A stretch of DNA of 64,000 bases from the NCBI GenBank assembly GCA_022510945.1, contig JAFLSK010000004.1:25819-89818 (forward strand), written 5' to 3'. This DNA comes from Ruminococcus sp. (GTDB lineage Bacteria; Bacillota; Clostridia; Oscillospirales; Acutalibacteraceae). The notes beneath the pieces were generated by a model. It worked only from the letters and a program-made list of their open reading frames with translations. It searched no databases and was not told the DNA's origin. The position numbers were made by a program, and so were the translations under genes. Within the stretch, counting starts at the first letter, position 1, and each line of letters starts with the position of its first letter. This document shows positions 40,536 to 49,886 of this stretch, piece after piece.

Positions 40536-41292
40536 ACTTATCTTTCCGTTTCATCTGCATACCGTACGACACTCTCGTCATACGCTTTTCGCTTAGGAAA
40601 TGTTCGCCGAATTTCGCAAGCTTCATCATTATACCAGGAGTAATTACCATCTTTCCTTTAAGCGTTTTCTCGACCGCGTACTTTGCGACGTATTCGCTCG
40701 AGAGCCCGCCGACGGCGAAATTGACGTTTGCGACCTTGTTAAACTCCGTGTTCACTGGACCGGGACACAGCGCGCAGACCTTGACGTTAATTTTGTCGCG
40801 GCGCATTTCTTCGTGTATCGCCTCGGTAAGGCGCACCACATAGTTCTTCGAGGCGTAGTAACTGGAAAACGTCGGCCCTGCGAGGAATCCCGCCGCTGAG
40901 CCCACGTTGAGGACATAGCCGCTGTTTCTACGGGTCATATCCTTGATATATAGCTTTGTGAGGATATGCAGAGCCTTTATGTTGGTGTTAATCAACTCGA
41001 GTTCCTTTTCGAGCGGAACCTCACTAAATTTCCCGTAAGCGCCAAAGCCCGCGTTATTCACAAGAAAGTCAATCTCTCTGTCCTTTGTCTGCTCGTACAG
41101 AGCAAAACAGTTCTCCTCTACAGACAAATCCGTCGAAATCGTCTCCACCTTAACGCCCGATATAGACTTTTTTAATTCCTCGAGCCTGTCCTCGCGACGT
41201 GCCACGAGGATGAGGTCGTATTTTTTACTTGCTAAGTATCTTGCGATATCGCGACCTATGCCGCTGCTCGCTCCGGTTATCAGTGCTGTCAT
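40534..41292 (-). CDS. Short-chain dehydrogenase/reductase
   Basis: TALITGASSGIGRDIARYLASK; NNAGFGAYG; SSYYASKNYV. Confidence 0.93.
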   Translation of the reverse strand: MTALITGASSGIGRDIARYLASKKYDLILVARREDRLEELKKSISGVKVETISTDLSVEENCFALYEQTKDREIDFLVNNAGFGAYGKFSEVPLEKELELINTNIKALHILTKLYIKDMTRRNSGYVLNVGSAAGFLAGPTFSSYYASKNYVVRLTEAIHEEMRRDKINVKVCALCPGPVNTEFNKVANVNFAVGGLSSEYVAKYAVEKTLKGKMVITPGIMMKLAKFGEHFLSEKRMTRVSYGMQMKRKDK

Positions 41293-41296
41293 AGAA

Positions 41297-42427
41297 TCAT
41301 TCCTCTATTTTATTATTGCCGATTTTTACAATTTCAATCAACTCACGCTCGCTCTCGACATCGGCGCTGCTCGGGTAAGTCGGAGCAATTTTCTCGAACA
41401 AATCAAGGTATTGTTCTGCCGCCGCTTCATCCTTGTCAATAACTTTGGCAATTGCGTACTGCGTTCTGATAACGGACGGATTATTGCGCATTGCCTTTAT
41501 GAACCCCACCATCGTCTTTTCGCTCAGCTTGCTGACGTCGGCACTGCCGCTCAGCACAATATCGCAGTAAATTTTATCAAGCGTAAGCATACAGGAATGA
41601 ATACCGATTGACGGGTATTTTCCGCTCAATAGACGTTCTGAAAGCTCTTTAGCCTCTTCAAATTTGTGCTCATCCATAAGTCTGCTTTGTGCAAAAACGC
41701 AGATAGAAAACATAACGTGATTATTAAGCTTTTCTTCGTTAGGAATTTCAAAATACTCCTCGGGCATATCCTTGAGACGCATTCCGTCCTTGCTTAACCC
41801 GTTTATTTTGAACTCTACCCATATAGCGCGTCGAGCGTCCTCGCTCTTACTCATTGTCGCGACATTTCCACCGTCGTTACATACAAAGTCCGAGTTCATC
41901 GGCACTCCGTTCGTAATCGCAATATAAAAGCCCCACGCCGCTAAGCCGATGAAAAACTCACTAAGAAATACGTTATTGTAGAAAACGGTATAAATCGGTA
42001 TAGCAACCAACGCAACAACCGCGTTCATAATCACTCCGCCGAGGTGGTAGAGCTTATATGGATATTTTCCGTCCACAGGCTCGGGCGGCGTCATAAGGCA
42101 CTGTCCCGCCGTACCTACGAGCGTCATTCGCTTCGACTTGAATTTTCCGTTGATTTTCACTATCACAAATGAAAAGAAGCGGAATGACGCAAAGCCGTAT
42201 CCCGTCATCAACCCGAAAACAAGGTGACCGAGCTCGTGAATGAAAATCTGCAAAAAATACGCTAAAAGCGCAACAAAAGCTACGAGCGAGCTAATGAAGA
42301 TACAGTCAACAAAGTTTTCTAAAAAGTCTATTCTTGAAACTGTAGAAAAACAAACTATATACATTGCCGCGAACAACAGCGCAATGGAAAACACTTGAAA
42401 AACCCTGGTCTTTTTACTTTTCTTCAT
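41297..42427 (-). CDS. M50-like membrane metalloprotease
   Basis: QIFIHELGHLVFGLMTGYGF (HExxH) within TM segments; long soluble C-terminal region. Confidence 0.75.
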   Translation of the reverse strand: MKKSKKTRVFQVFSIALLFAAMYIVCFSTVSRIDFLENFVDCIFISSLVAFVALLAYFLQIFIHELGHLVFGLMTGYGFASFRFFSFVIVKINGKFKSKRMTLVGTAGQCLMTPPEPVDGKYPYKLYHLGGVIMNAVVALVAIPIYTVFYNNVFLSEFFIGLAAWGFYIAITNGVPMNSDFVCNDGGNVATMSKSEDARRAIWVEFKINGLSKDGMRLKDMPEEYFEIPNEEKLNNHVMFSICVFAQSRLMDEHKFEEAKELSERLLSGKYPSIGIHSCMLTLDKIYCDIVLSGSADVSKLSEKTMVGFIKAMRNNPSVIRTQYAIAKVIDKDEAAAEQYLDLFEKIAPTYPSSADVESERELIEIVKIGNNKIEE

Positions 42428-42463
42428 AATTACCTCCCAAATATTTATATGCTTTGCTTTGCT

Positions 42464-43828
42464 TTATTTTTCTCTCTGCAATAACGCCACCGTCTCAACG
42501 TGCGCCGTGCGGCTGAAGAGGTCGACGGGCGTTAACTCTTTTATGACATAATTTTCTTCGGAAAACAGCTTCAAATCGCGCGCCAAGGTTTCGGGATCGC
42601 AGGAAACATACACCACCCTGTCGGGGGACATACGGCTGATTGTGTGCACGAGCTCGCTGTCGCAACCCTTGCGCGGCGGGTCAATCACAACCACGTCGGG
42701 ACGAACGCCCTCAGCCTCTAACTTATCGGCGGCATACGCTGCGTCGCCGCAGATAAAGCGCGCGTTGTCAACTCCGTTTATCCCCGCGTTTTCGTAGGCA
42801 TCGTCGACAGCGTCCTCGACGATTTCCACGCCGATTAGCTCCTTGCACTTGTCCGCCATAGTCAGACCGATGGTGCCCGTACCGCAGTAGAGGTCGAGCA
42901 AGACTTCATCACCCTTAAGGTCGGCGTAGTCGGCAGCAATTCCGTAGAGCCGCTCTGCCTGCGCGCGGTTGACCTGATAAAACGACAGCGGTGAAATTTT
43001 AAATCGCTTGCCGCACAGAATGTCGGTAATATAATCGCTGCCGAACGCTGTGCGGTTTTTCGCGCCCAATATCACGTTTGTATTTTCTCTATTAGAATTA
43101 AAAGCAACACTCTTTAAGTTAGGCAGTCTGTCCCGCAGAGCCTTAACCAGAACGTCCTCCTGCTTGAGACCGTTGCCGTTTACGACGTAGCACACCATTA
43201 ACTCGTCGGTCATTTCTGCATATCTTATGTAGAGATGCCTCAGCTTTCCCCTGCCCGTGCGCTCGTCATACGCAAGCTGTTTAGTCGAGTTCATAAACTC
43301 GCGAGTTATGTCCATAGCTGTCTTGAAAACCTCGGGCTGCAACAGGCAATCCTCGCAAGGGATAATCCTGTGGCTGTGGTTTGCGTAAAAGCCGAGTTGA
43401 ACACCGTTTTCGGTGTTCTGTGCGGGAATCTGCGCCTTGTTGCGGTAGCGGTCAACCCCCTCGTTTCCGACAACAGGGTTAATTTTCAGCCCGTCAAAAC
43501 CGCCGATTCGCTCCATAGCGTCCTTAACTCGGTTATATTTTATTTCTAATTCAGAATTATAATCAATATGGCGATACACGCAACCGCCGCATTTCGAGAA
43601 ATTCGGGCAGTACTGCTCCACCCTGCTCTCTGAAGGCTTTACAATGCGATTGATTTTTCCGTAGGCATAGGTTTTCTTCGTCTTAAGTATCTGCACCTCA
43701 AGCTCGTCACCGACCGCTGAAAGCGGAACGAATATAACAATACCGTCTGCTGTTTTGCCGACTCCGCTGCCCTGCGCGGTCATCGAGGTGATTTTCAGTT
43801 CAATTATATCGTTTTTCTTCAAATTCAT
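42464..43828 (-). CDS. rlmD: 23S rRNA (uracil-5-)-methyltransferase RlmD/RlmCD family
   Basis: TRAM-like N-terminus; CPNFSKCGGCVYRHIDY; LLDLYCGTGTIGLTMA; VIDPPRKGCDSELV. Confidence 0.93.
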   Translation of the reverse strand: MNLKKNDIIELKITSMTAQGSGVGKTADGIVIFVPLSAVGDELEVQILKTKKTYAYGKINRIVKPSESRVEQYCPNFSKCGGCVYRHIDYNSELEIKYNRVKDAMERIGGFDGLKINPVVGNEGVDRYRNKAQIPAQNTENGVQLGFYANHSHRIIPCEDCLLQPEVFKTAMDITREFMNSTKQLAYDERTGRGKLRHLYIRYAEMTDELMVCYVVNGNGLKQEDVLVKALRDRLPNLKSVAFNSNRENTNVILGAKNRTAFGSDYITDILCGKRFKISPLSFYQVNRAQAERLYGIAADYADLKGDEVLLDLYCGTGTIGLTMADKCKELIGVEIVEDAVDDAYENAGINGVDNARFICGDAAYAADKLEAEGVRPDVVVIDPPRKGCDSELVHTISRMSPDRVVYVSCDPETLARDLKLFSEENYVIKELTPVDLFSRTAHVETVALLQREK

Positions 43829-44024
43829 AGTATAACCCACTTGATATTTGCCAATAAAAATTGTGCATAAAACTGCACCTTGAATACAAATATTTTATCA
43901 TTATACGCGTTATTTGGCAATATGCAAGAAATATTTATTAATTTCGAAAAAGGTATTTATTTTTTACGCAATTGGCAATATAATAAAGAGGAATTATCTG
44001 ACCTTACGGAAAAGGGGTACCTAA

Positions 44025-45404
44025 ATGAAATACGACCATCTTCTTGATAATAAGAAAAGAATACATTTTATTGGAATAGGCGGCAGTGGAATGTGTCCGC
44101 TCGCTGAAATACTTATGAGCGAGGGCTTTGAGATTCAGGGCTCGGATATGAACGAGGGCGAAACTCTCGACAAAATCAAAGGCTACGGAATCCCTGTATT
44201 TATGGGACACAGAGCCGAGAACATCGAGGGCGCTGAGCTTGTCGTTTACTCTGCTGCAGTTAAGGAGGATAACCCCGAGCGCAAGGCGGCTAAGGAACAG
44301 GGTATACCCTGCATTGAGCGCAGCGTTATGCTCGGCATCGTGTGCCGCCGCTACAACCGCAGTATCGCAATCTCGGGCACGCACGGAAAAACAAGCACAA
44401 CGGGTATGCTCACTCAACTACTCATCGGCAGCGGCTTTGACCCGTCGGCTATTATCGGCGGCAAGCTACCGTTCATCGGCGGTAACAGCTATATAGGACA
44501 GAGCGATATCATCGTATGCGAGGCGTGTGAGTATGTCGACACCTTCCTCGAACTTACGCCGTTTATCTCCGTTATCCTCAACGTTGACGCCGACCATCTC
44601 GACTACTTCGGCACGCTCGACAACATCAAAAAATCCTTTAATAAATTTGCGCACCAGACCACCGGCGCGCTCGTGCTCAACGGCGACGACGAGAATACTC
44701 TCGACAGCGTAAGCGACGTCGAGATTACGAAAATCACATACGGCTTTAAGGACACCAACGACTACTACGCATCTAACATCAGCGCGGACAAAGGCGTTCA
44801 CGAGACCTTTGACCTTATGCATAAGGGCGAAAAGCTCTGCACTATCAAGCTGATGGTGCCCGGTCGCCACAACATCTATAACGCTATGGCAGCCGCGGCG
44901 ACAGCTCACTACCTCGGCGCTACACCCAACGAAATCGCCGAGCACCTCGGCAAGTTCGGCGGTGTTCACAGACGTTTTGAAATTCTCGGCACACCCAACG
45001 ACATCACCGTTGCAGACGACTTCGCCCACCATCCGACCGAACTGACCGCAACGCTCAACGCGGCTATGAGTATGGGATTTCGTAAGGTATGGGCTGTGTT
45101 CCAGCCGCACACCTTCTCGAGGACGGCTATGCTGCTCGACGACTTCGCCGAGGCGCTGAAAATCCCCGACACGGCTATCATCTCGGAGATTCTCCCCGTG
45201 CGCGAGACGAATACCTACAACATCTACAGCACCGACCTCGGAGCAAAGGTACCCGATTCAAAGTGTATCGACACCTTCGAGGACATCACCGAATATGTGT
45301 GCAAGAACGCTCAGCCAGGCGACCTTATCCTCACTATGGGCGGCGGCAACGTGTATATGTGCGCAAATATGATTTTGAAAAGATTAAAAGAAATCTACGA
45401 GTAA
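44025..45404 (+). CDS. murC: UDP-N-acetylmuramate--L-alanine ligase
   Basis: IHFIGIGGSGMCPLAEILMSEGFEIQGSDMNEGETLDKIKGYGIPVFMGH; ISGTHGKTSTTGML. Confidence 0.97.
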   Translation: MKYDHLLDNKKRIHFIGIGGSGMCPLAEILMSEGFEIQGSDMNEGETLDKIKGYGIPVFMGHRAENIEGAELVVYSAAVKEDNPERKAAKEQGIPCIERSVMLGIVCRRYNRSIAISGTHGKTSTTGMLTQLLIGSGFDPSAIIGGKLPFIGGNSYIGQSDIIVCEACEYVDTFLELTPFISVILNVDADHLDYFGTLDNIKKSFNKFAHQTTGALVLNGDDENTLDSVSDVEITKITYGFKDTNDYYASNISADKGVHETFDLMHKGEKLCTIKLMVPGRHNIYNAMAAAATAHYLGATPNEIAEHLGKFGGVHRRFEILGTPNDITVADDFAHHPTELTATLNAAMSMGFRKVWAVFQPHTFSRTAMLLDDFAEALKIPDTAIISEILPVRETNTYNIYSTDLGAKVPDSKCIDTFEDITEYVCKNAQPGDLILTMGGGNVYMCANMILKRLKEIYE

Positions 45405-45419
45405 TATAACAAAAAATTT

Positions 45420-45442
45420 TGGGCTGACTTTAAAGTCAGCCC
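45420..45442. terminator. Intrinsic terminator
   Basis: GGGCTGACTTTAAAGTCAGCCC palindrome. Confidence 0.75.
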
Positions 45443-45466
45443 ATTTTGTTATTATAGTATTATCAA

Positions 45467-45676
45467 TTACCCTTTCCCGTTTTTCTTAGCCGCTTCCTTG
45501 AACGGAACGACTTTTCCGTCGGGGTACTCGACGTCGGTGTTGTCGAGCTGTTTTTCCATATTACTTCGGAAATTCGCGAGGTACTTCTTATAAAGCTCCT
45601 TCTGCTCCTTTTGCTCCTCGTCCGTGAGTCCTTGCTCGCGCTTTTTCTTTGCGAGCTCATTTATGCGTTTAATCAT
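45467..45676 (-). CDS. DUF896 (YnzC-like) small protein
   Basis: MIKRINELAKKKREQGLTDEEQKEQKELYKKYLANFRSNMEKQLDN; a TTG start 9 nt upstream is possible. Confidence 0.92.
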   Translation of the reverse strand: MIKRINELAKKKREQGLTDEEQKEQKELYKKYLANFRSNMEKQLDNTDVEYPDGKVVPFKEAAKKNGKG

Positions 45677-45732
45677 TTCTGTCAATGCTATCACCTCTGA
45701 CTTATTGTAACATAACAATCTGTTTCTTTCAA

Positions 45733-46089
45733 TTACAGGAGCGTCTCCCATTCCTTCTCCTTAAAGCCCGTGAGCACAGTATTTCCGCTTATCACGAGCG
45801 GGCGTTTTACGAGCATACCGTCGCTCGCAAGCAGCCTCAGCTGCTCGTCCTCGGACATATTCGGCAGCTTGTCCTTTAGCTGCATATTCTTATATATCAG
45901 ACCGCTTGTGTTAAAAAAGCGTTTTAGCGGTATGCCGCTCATTTCGTACCACGCCTTTAGCTCCTCGTAGGTCGGATTTTCTTCCTTTATATTTCTGTCC
46001 TCGTAGTCGAGACCGTGGCTATCGAGCCACTTTTTAGCCTTTTGACAGGTTGAGCACTTCGGATATTCGATAAATTTCATATTAACCAT
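45733..46089 (-). CDS. ArsC/Spx family protein
   Basis: KFIEYPKCSTCQKAKKWLDSHGLDYEDRNIKEENPT (CxxC-type). Confidence 0.92.
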   Translation of the reverse strand: MVNMKFIEYPKCSTCQKAKKWLDSHGLDYEDRNIKEENPTYEELKAWYEMSGIPLKRFFNTSGLIYKNMQLKDKLPNMSEDEQLRLLASDGMLVKRPLVISGNTVLTGFKEKEWETLL

Positions 46090-46190
46090 AGCCTTTCAAT
46101 TATGTAATGCAAATTGATTCTATCATATATGGGAAATTATGTAAATAAGGCAGATAGGGTTTTTAACCTATCTGCCTTACTTTTTTATCA

Positions 46191-46364
46191 TTATGCTTTA
46201 GTCTCAAAGCTTTCGCAGTCAACGCATCTCTGCTCGGTCGGATGCGGCTCGTGTGTGCCGACGCAGATTGTGTCGAGGGAACAGTAGTTTTTGTCCTCGT
46301 TGTGATGCTTACAGCTTTTAACGGTGCATTTGATGCACTCGTTTGCGTATGAATTGTCTGTCAT
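46191..46364 (-). CDS. DUF1540-like Cys-rich protein
   Basis: ANECIKCTVKSCKHHNEDKNYCSLDTICVGTHEPHPTEQRCVDCESF. Confidence 0.85.
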   Translation of the reverse strand: MTDNSYANECIKCTVKSCKHHNEDKNYCSLDTICVGTHEPHPTEQRCVDCESFETKA

Positions 46365-46471
46365 AAATTTCACCTCGCTCAGTTTATTAGTATTATTTTT
46401 TGCTGTCAAAATAAAAATATTCCGCACAAAAAAATTTTTTTAATATAAACTAAACTGAGGTGTGTTTACTT

Positions 46472-46813
46472 ATGTATTATTTCAGCATTTGTATGCTTGC
46501 GTTCTTCGCGGTAATCGGAATGTGCCACTTATGCCGCGGAATCGCTCAGGTTGTTTCAAGACCTCGCGACGAGCGGGAGATTATACTTATTGAGCCGATA
46601 CAGTACGGCCAGCAGAACGCCGAATTTGTACTGCGCAGAGCGGCGCAGAAAGTGATGTGGTACGGGCGCAACGCTCCCGACAGGGTGATTTGCCTCGACT
46701 GCAATATGGACAACGACACGCGCCGTATGTGCAGACTCGTGTGCAGTGAGTATCCGTTTATGGAAATCTACACAAAAGACGAAATGCACCGACATATCGA
46801 CAGCCTTGCCTAA
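46472..46813 (+). CDS. Hypothetical single-TM protein
   Basis: MYYFSICMLAFFAVIGMCHLCRGI then soluble domain; RBS gaggtg upstream. Confidence 0.6.
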   Translation: MYYFSICMLAFFAVIGMCHLCRGIAQVVSRPRDEREIILIEPIQYGQQNAEFVLRRAAQKVMWYGRNAPDRVICLDCNMDNDTRRMCRLVCSEYPFMEIYTKDEMHRHIDSLA

Positions 46814-47665
46814 TTACGACCGTCTTTCCCTAAGCAGTCCGACTGCCCGAAATACTAAAAATGCGACTATATCGACCGCAACTATCGTTGAGCCGACGGG
46901 AGTACCCGCGATAATGGAAATCAATATTCCCAAAAGCGAGCATACGACCGCAAAAACCGCGGCGCATATTGTCACGGATTTAAAGCTTTTGAAAATGCGC
47001 ATTGCCGACAGCGCCGGGAAAATCACGAGCGCGGAAATCAAGAGCGAACCGACGAGATTCATCGCGAGAACGATAACGACAGCTATCGTCACGGCTATGA
47101 GCAGGTTGTAGAGATTCGCCCTAGTACCCGTTGTCTGCGCAAAGCTCTCGTCAAACGTCACGGCGAAAATCTTGTTGTAGAAGATTATAAACACTAAGGT
47201 GACCACGACAGACAGTACGGCGCACAGCCATACGTCCGTCTGCGTTAGGGTGATAATTGAGGTCGAGCCGAACAGCGTCGAGCACACGTCGCCCGACAGA
47301 TTGCCCGAGGTCGAGAAAATATTCATCAGAAGGTAACCAACCGCAAGCGCGCCTACGGAAATCATTGCGACCGCGGCGTCGCCCTTGATTTTAACATTTC
47401 TGCCCGTGCGCAGCAATAAAACGGCGCACAGCGTGGTGATGAGCAGTACGAGCGGCATATTGTTCGTAAGCTTTAGCACGGAGGCTATCGCTATCGCGCC
47501 GAACGCAACGTGGGAGAGTCCGTCGCCGATGAACGAAAAGCGCTTTAAAACGAGCGTTACACCGAGCAACGACGAACAGAACGCAATCAGTACGCCGACA
47601 ATCAGCGCGTACCACACGAACGGAAAGCTGAAGTAAAGCGCTATTTTGGAGAAAATTTCCGTCAT
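46814..47665 (-). CDS. znuB: Zinc/manganese ABC transporter permease
   Basis: LLGVTLVLKRFSFIGDGLSHVAFGAIAIASVL; multi-TM. Confidence 0.9.
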   Translation of the reverse strand: MTEIFSKIALYFSFPFVWYALIVGVLIAFCSSLLGVTLVLKRFSFIGDGLSHVAFGAIAIASVLKLTNNMPLVLLITTLCAVLLLRTGRNVKIKGDAAVAMISVGALAVGYLLMNIFSTSGNLSGDVCSTLFGSTSIITLTQTDVWLCAVLSVVVTLVFIIFYNKIFAVTFDESFAQTTGTRANLYNLLIAVTIAVVIVLAMNLVGSLLISALVIFPALSAMRIFKSFKSVTICAAVFAVVCSLLGILISIIAGTPVGSTIVAVDIVAFLVFRAVGLLRERRS

Positions 47666-48366
47666 AGGATTCTTCCCCCTTTCGCAAAACTTTTGCCAAT
47701 ATCGCTGTCGATATACTCCGCCTTTGTGCCAAAAAACTCCGTGTCGCCCATATGGAGAATGTGACTCGCGTAGCGCACAGCCGCGGAGATGTCGTGGGAA
47801 ATCATAATTATGGTGATTCCTTCCTTGCGGTTGAGTTCCTCGATAAGGGCGTACATCTCAGCCGTCACCCTCGGGTCAAGACCTGACACGGGCTCGTCGA
47901 GCAGAAGAATTTTTTTGGTAGCGCAAAGGGCGCGCGCGAGCAGAACCCTTTGCTGCTGACCGCCCGAAAGTTCTCTGTAGCAGCGTTTTTCAAGACCCGA
48001 AAGCCCCATTTTCTCTATGTTTTCTTTTGCAAGTTTCTTTTCAGCTTTGTTGTAGAACGGTCTGAGTCCGCTATGACCCTGACAGCCCGAGAGCACTACC
48101 TCCCACACCGAAGCCGGAAAGTCTCGCTGAACAATCGTCTGCTGCGGAAGGTAGCCGATTTCGTTTTGCATAAGCCCGTCGCCCGTGATGACCCTACCTC
48201 CCATAGGCGACTGCAAGCCGAGCAATGTTTTCATAAGTGTGGTTTTGCCCGAACCGTTCTCTCCGACGATACAGAGGTAGTCGCAGCTGTTCACGTCAAA
48301 GCTCAGGTTCTTTACTATTTCGATTCCGTCGTAACCGAGTGACAGGTTCTGACAGCTAAGTAGTGG
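47662..48366 (-). CDS. znuC: Metal ABC transporter ATP-binding protein
   Basis: GENGSGKTTLMKTLLGL; ELSGGQQQRVLLARALCATKKILLLDEP. Confidence 0.93.
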   Translation of the reverse strand, partial: PLLSCQNLSLGYDGIEIVKNLSFDVNSCDYLCIVGENGSGKTTLMKTLLGLQSPMGGRVITGDGLMQNEIGYLPQQTIVQRDFPASVWEVVLSGCQGHSGLRPFYNKAEKKLAKENIEKMGLSGLEKRCYRELSGGQQQRVLLARALCATKKILLLDEPVSGLDPRVTAEMYALIEELNRKEGITIIMISHDISAAVRYASHILHMGDTEFFGTKAEYIDSDIGKSFAKGGRIL

Positions 48367-48373
48367 CATATTG

Positions 48374-49327
48374 TTACTCCTTATAGAGTGCCTTTGAGAG
48401 CACATTTAGATTATCTTCCATTATACTGAGGTATGTTGCGCCGTTCATCAAATCGTCCCGACTTACGGACTGTATTGAATTGAGCGTGAGTATATTCTGA
48501 TTTTTTGACCGTGTTGCCTCGCGGACTGTTTTCGCGATTGAGCCATTGGCAGTCTCGGTCTGTACAATAGACCCTATGCCTGACTCATCAATCTTATTCG
48601 CAAGGAACGTAATTGTGTCGAAGTTAGCCTCTGTCTCAGCGGAACATCCGACAAACGCGGCGAAATAATTCAACCCGAAGTCGTCGAATAGGTATCGAAA
48701 CGGAAATCTGTCCGCGAACACGACAGTATTATAGTCTGCGCGGTCAATTGCCTCTCTGAATTTGTCGTGAAGATTATCGAGCTTTTTTAAATAATCAGTC
48801 GTGTTTTTTCTGTATAAGCCGCTGTTTTCGGGGTCGATAACCGCAAGATTTTCGGAAATTTCGGTCACAAATTTCCTCGCGTTATTTATCGAGAGCCAGA
48901 CGTGCTCGTCGATTCCGTCGTCCTCAACGATGCCCTGCATACCATCGGCAATCTCCTCAGTTTTAGCTGATTTTCCGAGCACATCAATAAGATTTACGGT
49001 CACAATGTCCTTGTTAACCGCCTCTCTGAGCGCGTCGTCGACCCATTCATCCGACTCGCCGCCGACGTAGACAACCATATCCGCGGTGGACACGCTGATA
49101 ATATCGTCGACCGAAGGTTGATAGGAATGCATATCGACTCCGCCGCTGAGCAGATAAGTAACCTCGACGTTGTCGACGTCCTCGGTTAACTCGCGAACCC
49201 AGTCGAATATCGGGAAAACAGTGGTGACAATATTTATTTTATTGTCCGTTTGCGCGGTATTTGCACAGCCGGACATAGTACATAATGCAATTATAACAGC
49301 AAGTAAAACTGCAATTATTTTTTTCAT
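48374..49327 (-). CDS. znuA: Metal ABC transporter substrate-binding lipoprotein
   Basis: TMSGCANTAQ lipobox; IVTTVFPIFDWVRELTEDVDNVEVTYLLSGGVDMHSYQPS. Confidence 0.92.
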   Translation of the reverse strand: MKKIIAVLLAVIIALCTMSGCANTAQTDNKINIVTTVFPIFDWVRELTEDVDNVEVTYLLSGGVDMHSYQPSVDDIISVSTADMVVYVGGESDEWVDDALREAVNKDIVTVNLIDVLGKSAKTEEIADGMQGIVEDDGIDEHVWLSINNARKFVTEISENLAVIDPENSGLYRKNTTDYLKKLDNLHDKFREAIDRADYNTVVFADRFPFRYLFDDFGLNYFAAFVGCSAETEANFDTITFLANKIDESGIGSIVQTETANGSIAKTVREATRSKNQNILTLNSIQSVSRDDLMNGATYLSIMEDNLNVLSKALYKE

Positions 49328-49346
49328 ATCTGTCTCCGAAATGATT

Positions 49347-49757
49347 TTACTTTTGTAAGGCCTTGCACTTCTCGCACACGCCGTATAGCACGGTCTCGAC
49401 CTTGTCGATGAAAAACTTCTCCTGCGCAGCCACGTTGTTCATAAGCATATCCGCGCCCTGCGTACTCATATGGTAGGTTTTGCCGCACTTCCTACAGGAC
49501 AGGTGCAAGCACTCCTTGCACACGTCGCAGTCGGCGTACTGATAGAAAACCTCGCGGCCTGTACTCTGCATAACGCGGCGAAGCTTGCCATCCTCCTCCA
49601 GCGCGGAGAGGTTGCGGTACACGGCGCTCACGCTGATTTTATCATCCTTCAGTTGTTCTGCAATCTGACGTGCCGAAAAACTCTCATCGGGATGCTCGGC
49701 AAGAAACCCGAGCAGCACCTCGCGTTGTTTAGTCATATATTTAGACAAAGGTCTCAC
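49347..49757 (-). CDS. zur: Fur family regulator, probably Zur
   Basis: EVLLGFLAEHPDESFSARQIAEQL; CLHLSCRKCGKTYHM; VCEKCKALQK; first gene ahead of znuACB. Confidence 0.88.
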   Translation of the reverse strand: MRPLSKYMTKQREVLLGFLAEHPDESFSARQIAEQLKDDKISVSAVYRNLSALEEDGKLRRVMQSTGREVFYQYADCDVCKECLHLSCRKCGKTYHMSTQGADMLMNNVAAQEKFFIDKVETVLYGVCEKCKALQK

Positions 49758-49760
49758 CTC

Positions 49761-49812
49761 AATTTGCGACTTGTTCGCAAATTAGTATAGCATTGTTTTA
49801 ACTCTATGTCAA
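49761..49812 (-). promoter_or_regulatory. zur-znuACB promoter with Zur-box palindrome
   Basis: Minus strand TTGACA-N17-TATACT (49807-49812/49784-49789) followed by AATTTGCGA-N5-TCGCAAATT (49761-49783). Confidence 0.85.
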
Positions 49813-49845
49813 CCGTACTTCCGTTCTCCTTGCGACTTAAAGAAA

Positions 49846-49872
49846 AAACCCGTCTTACAAAGACGGGTTTCT
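49846..49872. terminator. Intrinsic terminator (ftsH)
   Basis: AAACCCGTCTTACAAAGACGGGTTT. Confidence 0.75.
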
Positions 49873-49886
49873 GTTATTCATCAATA

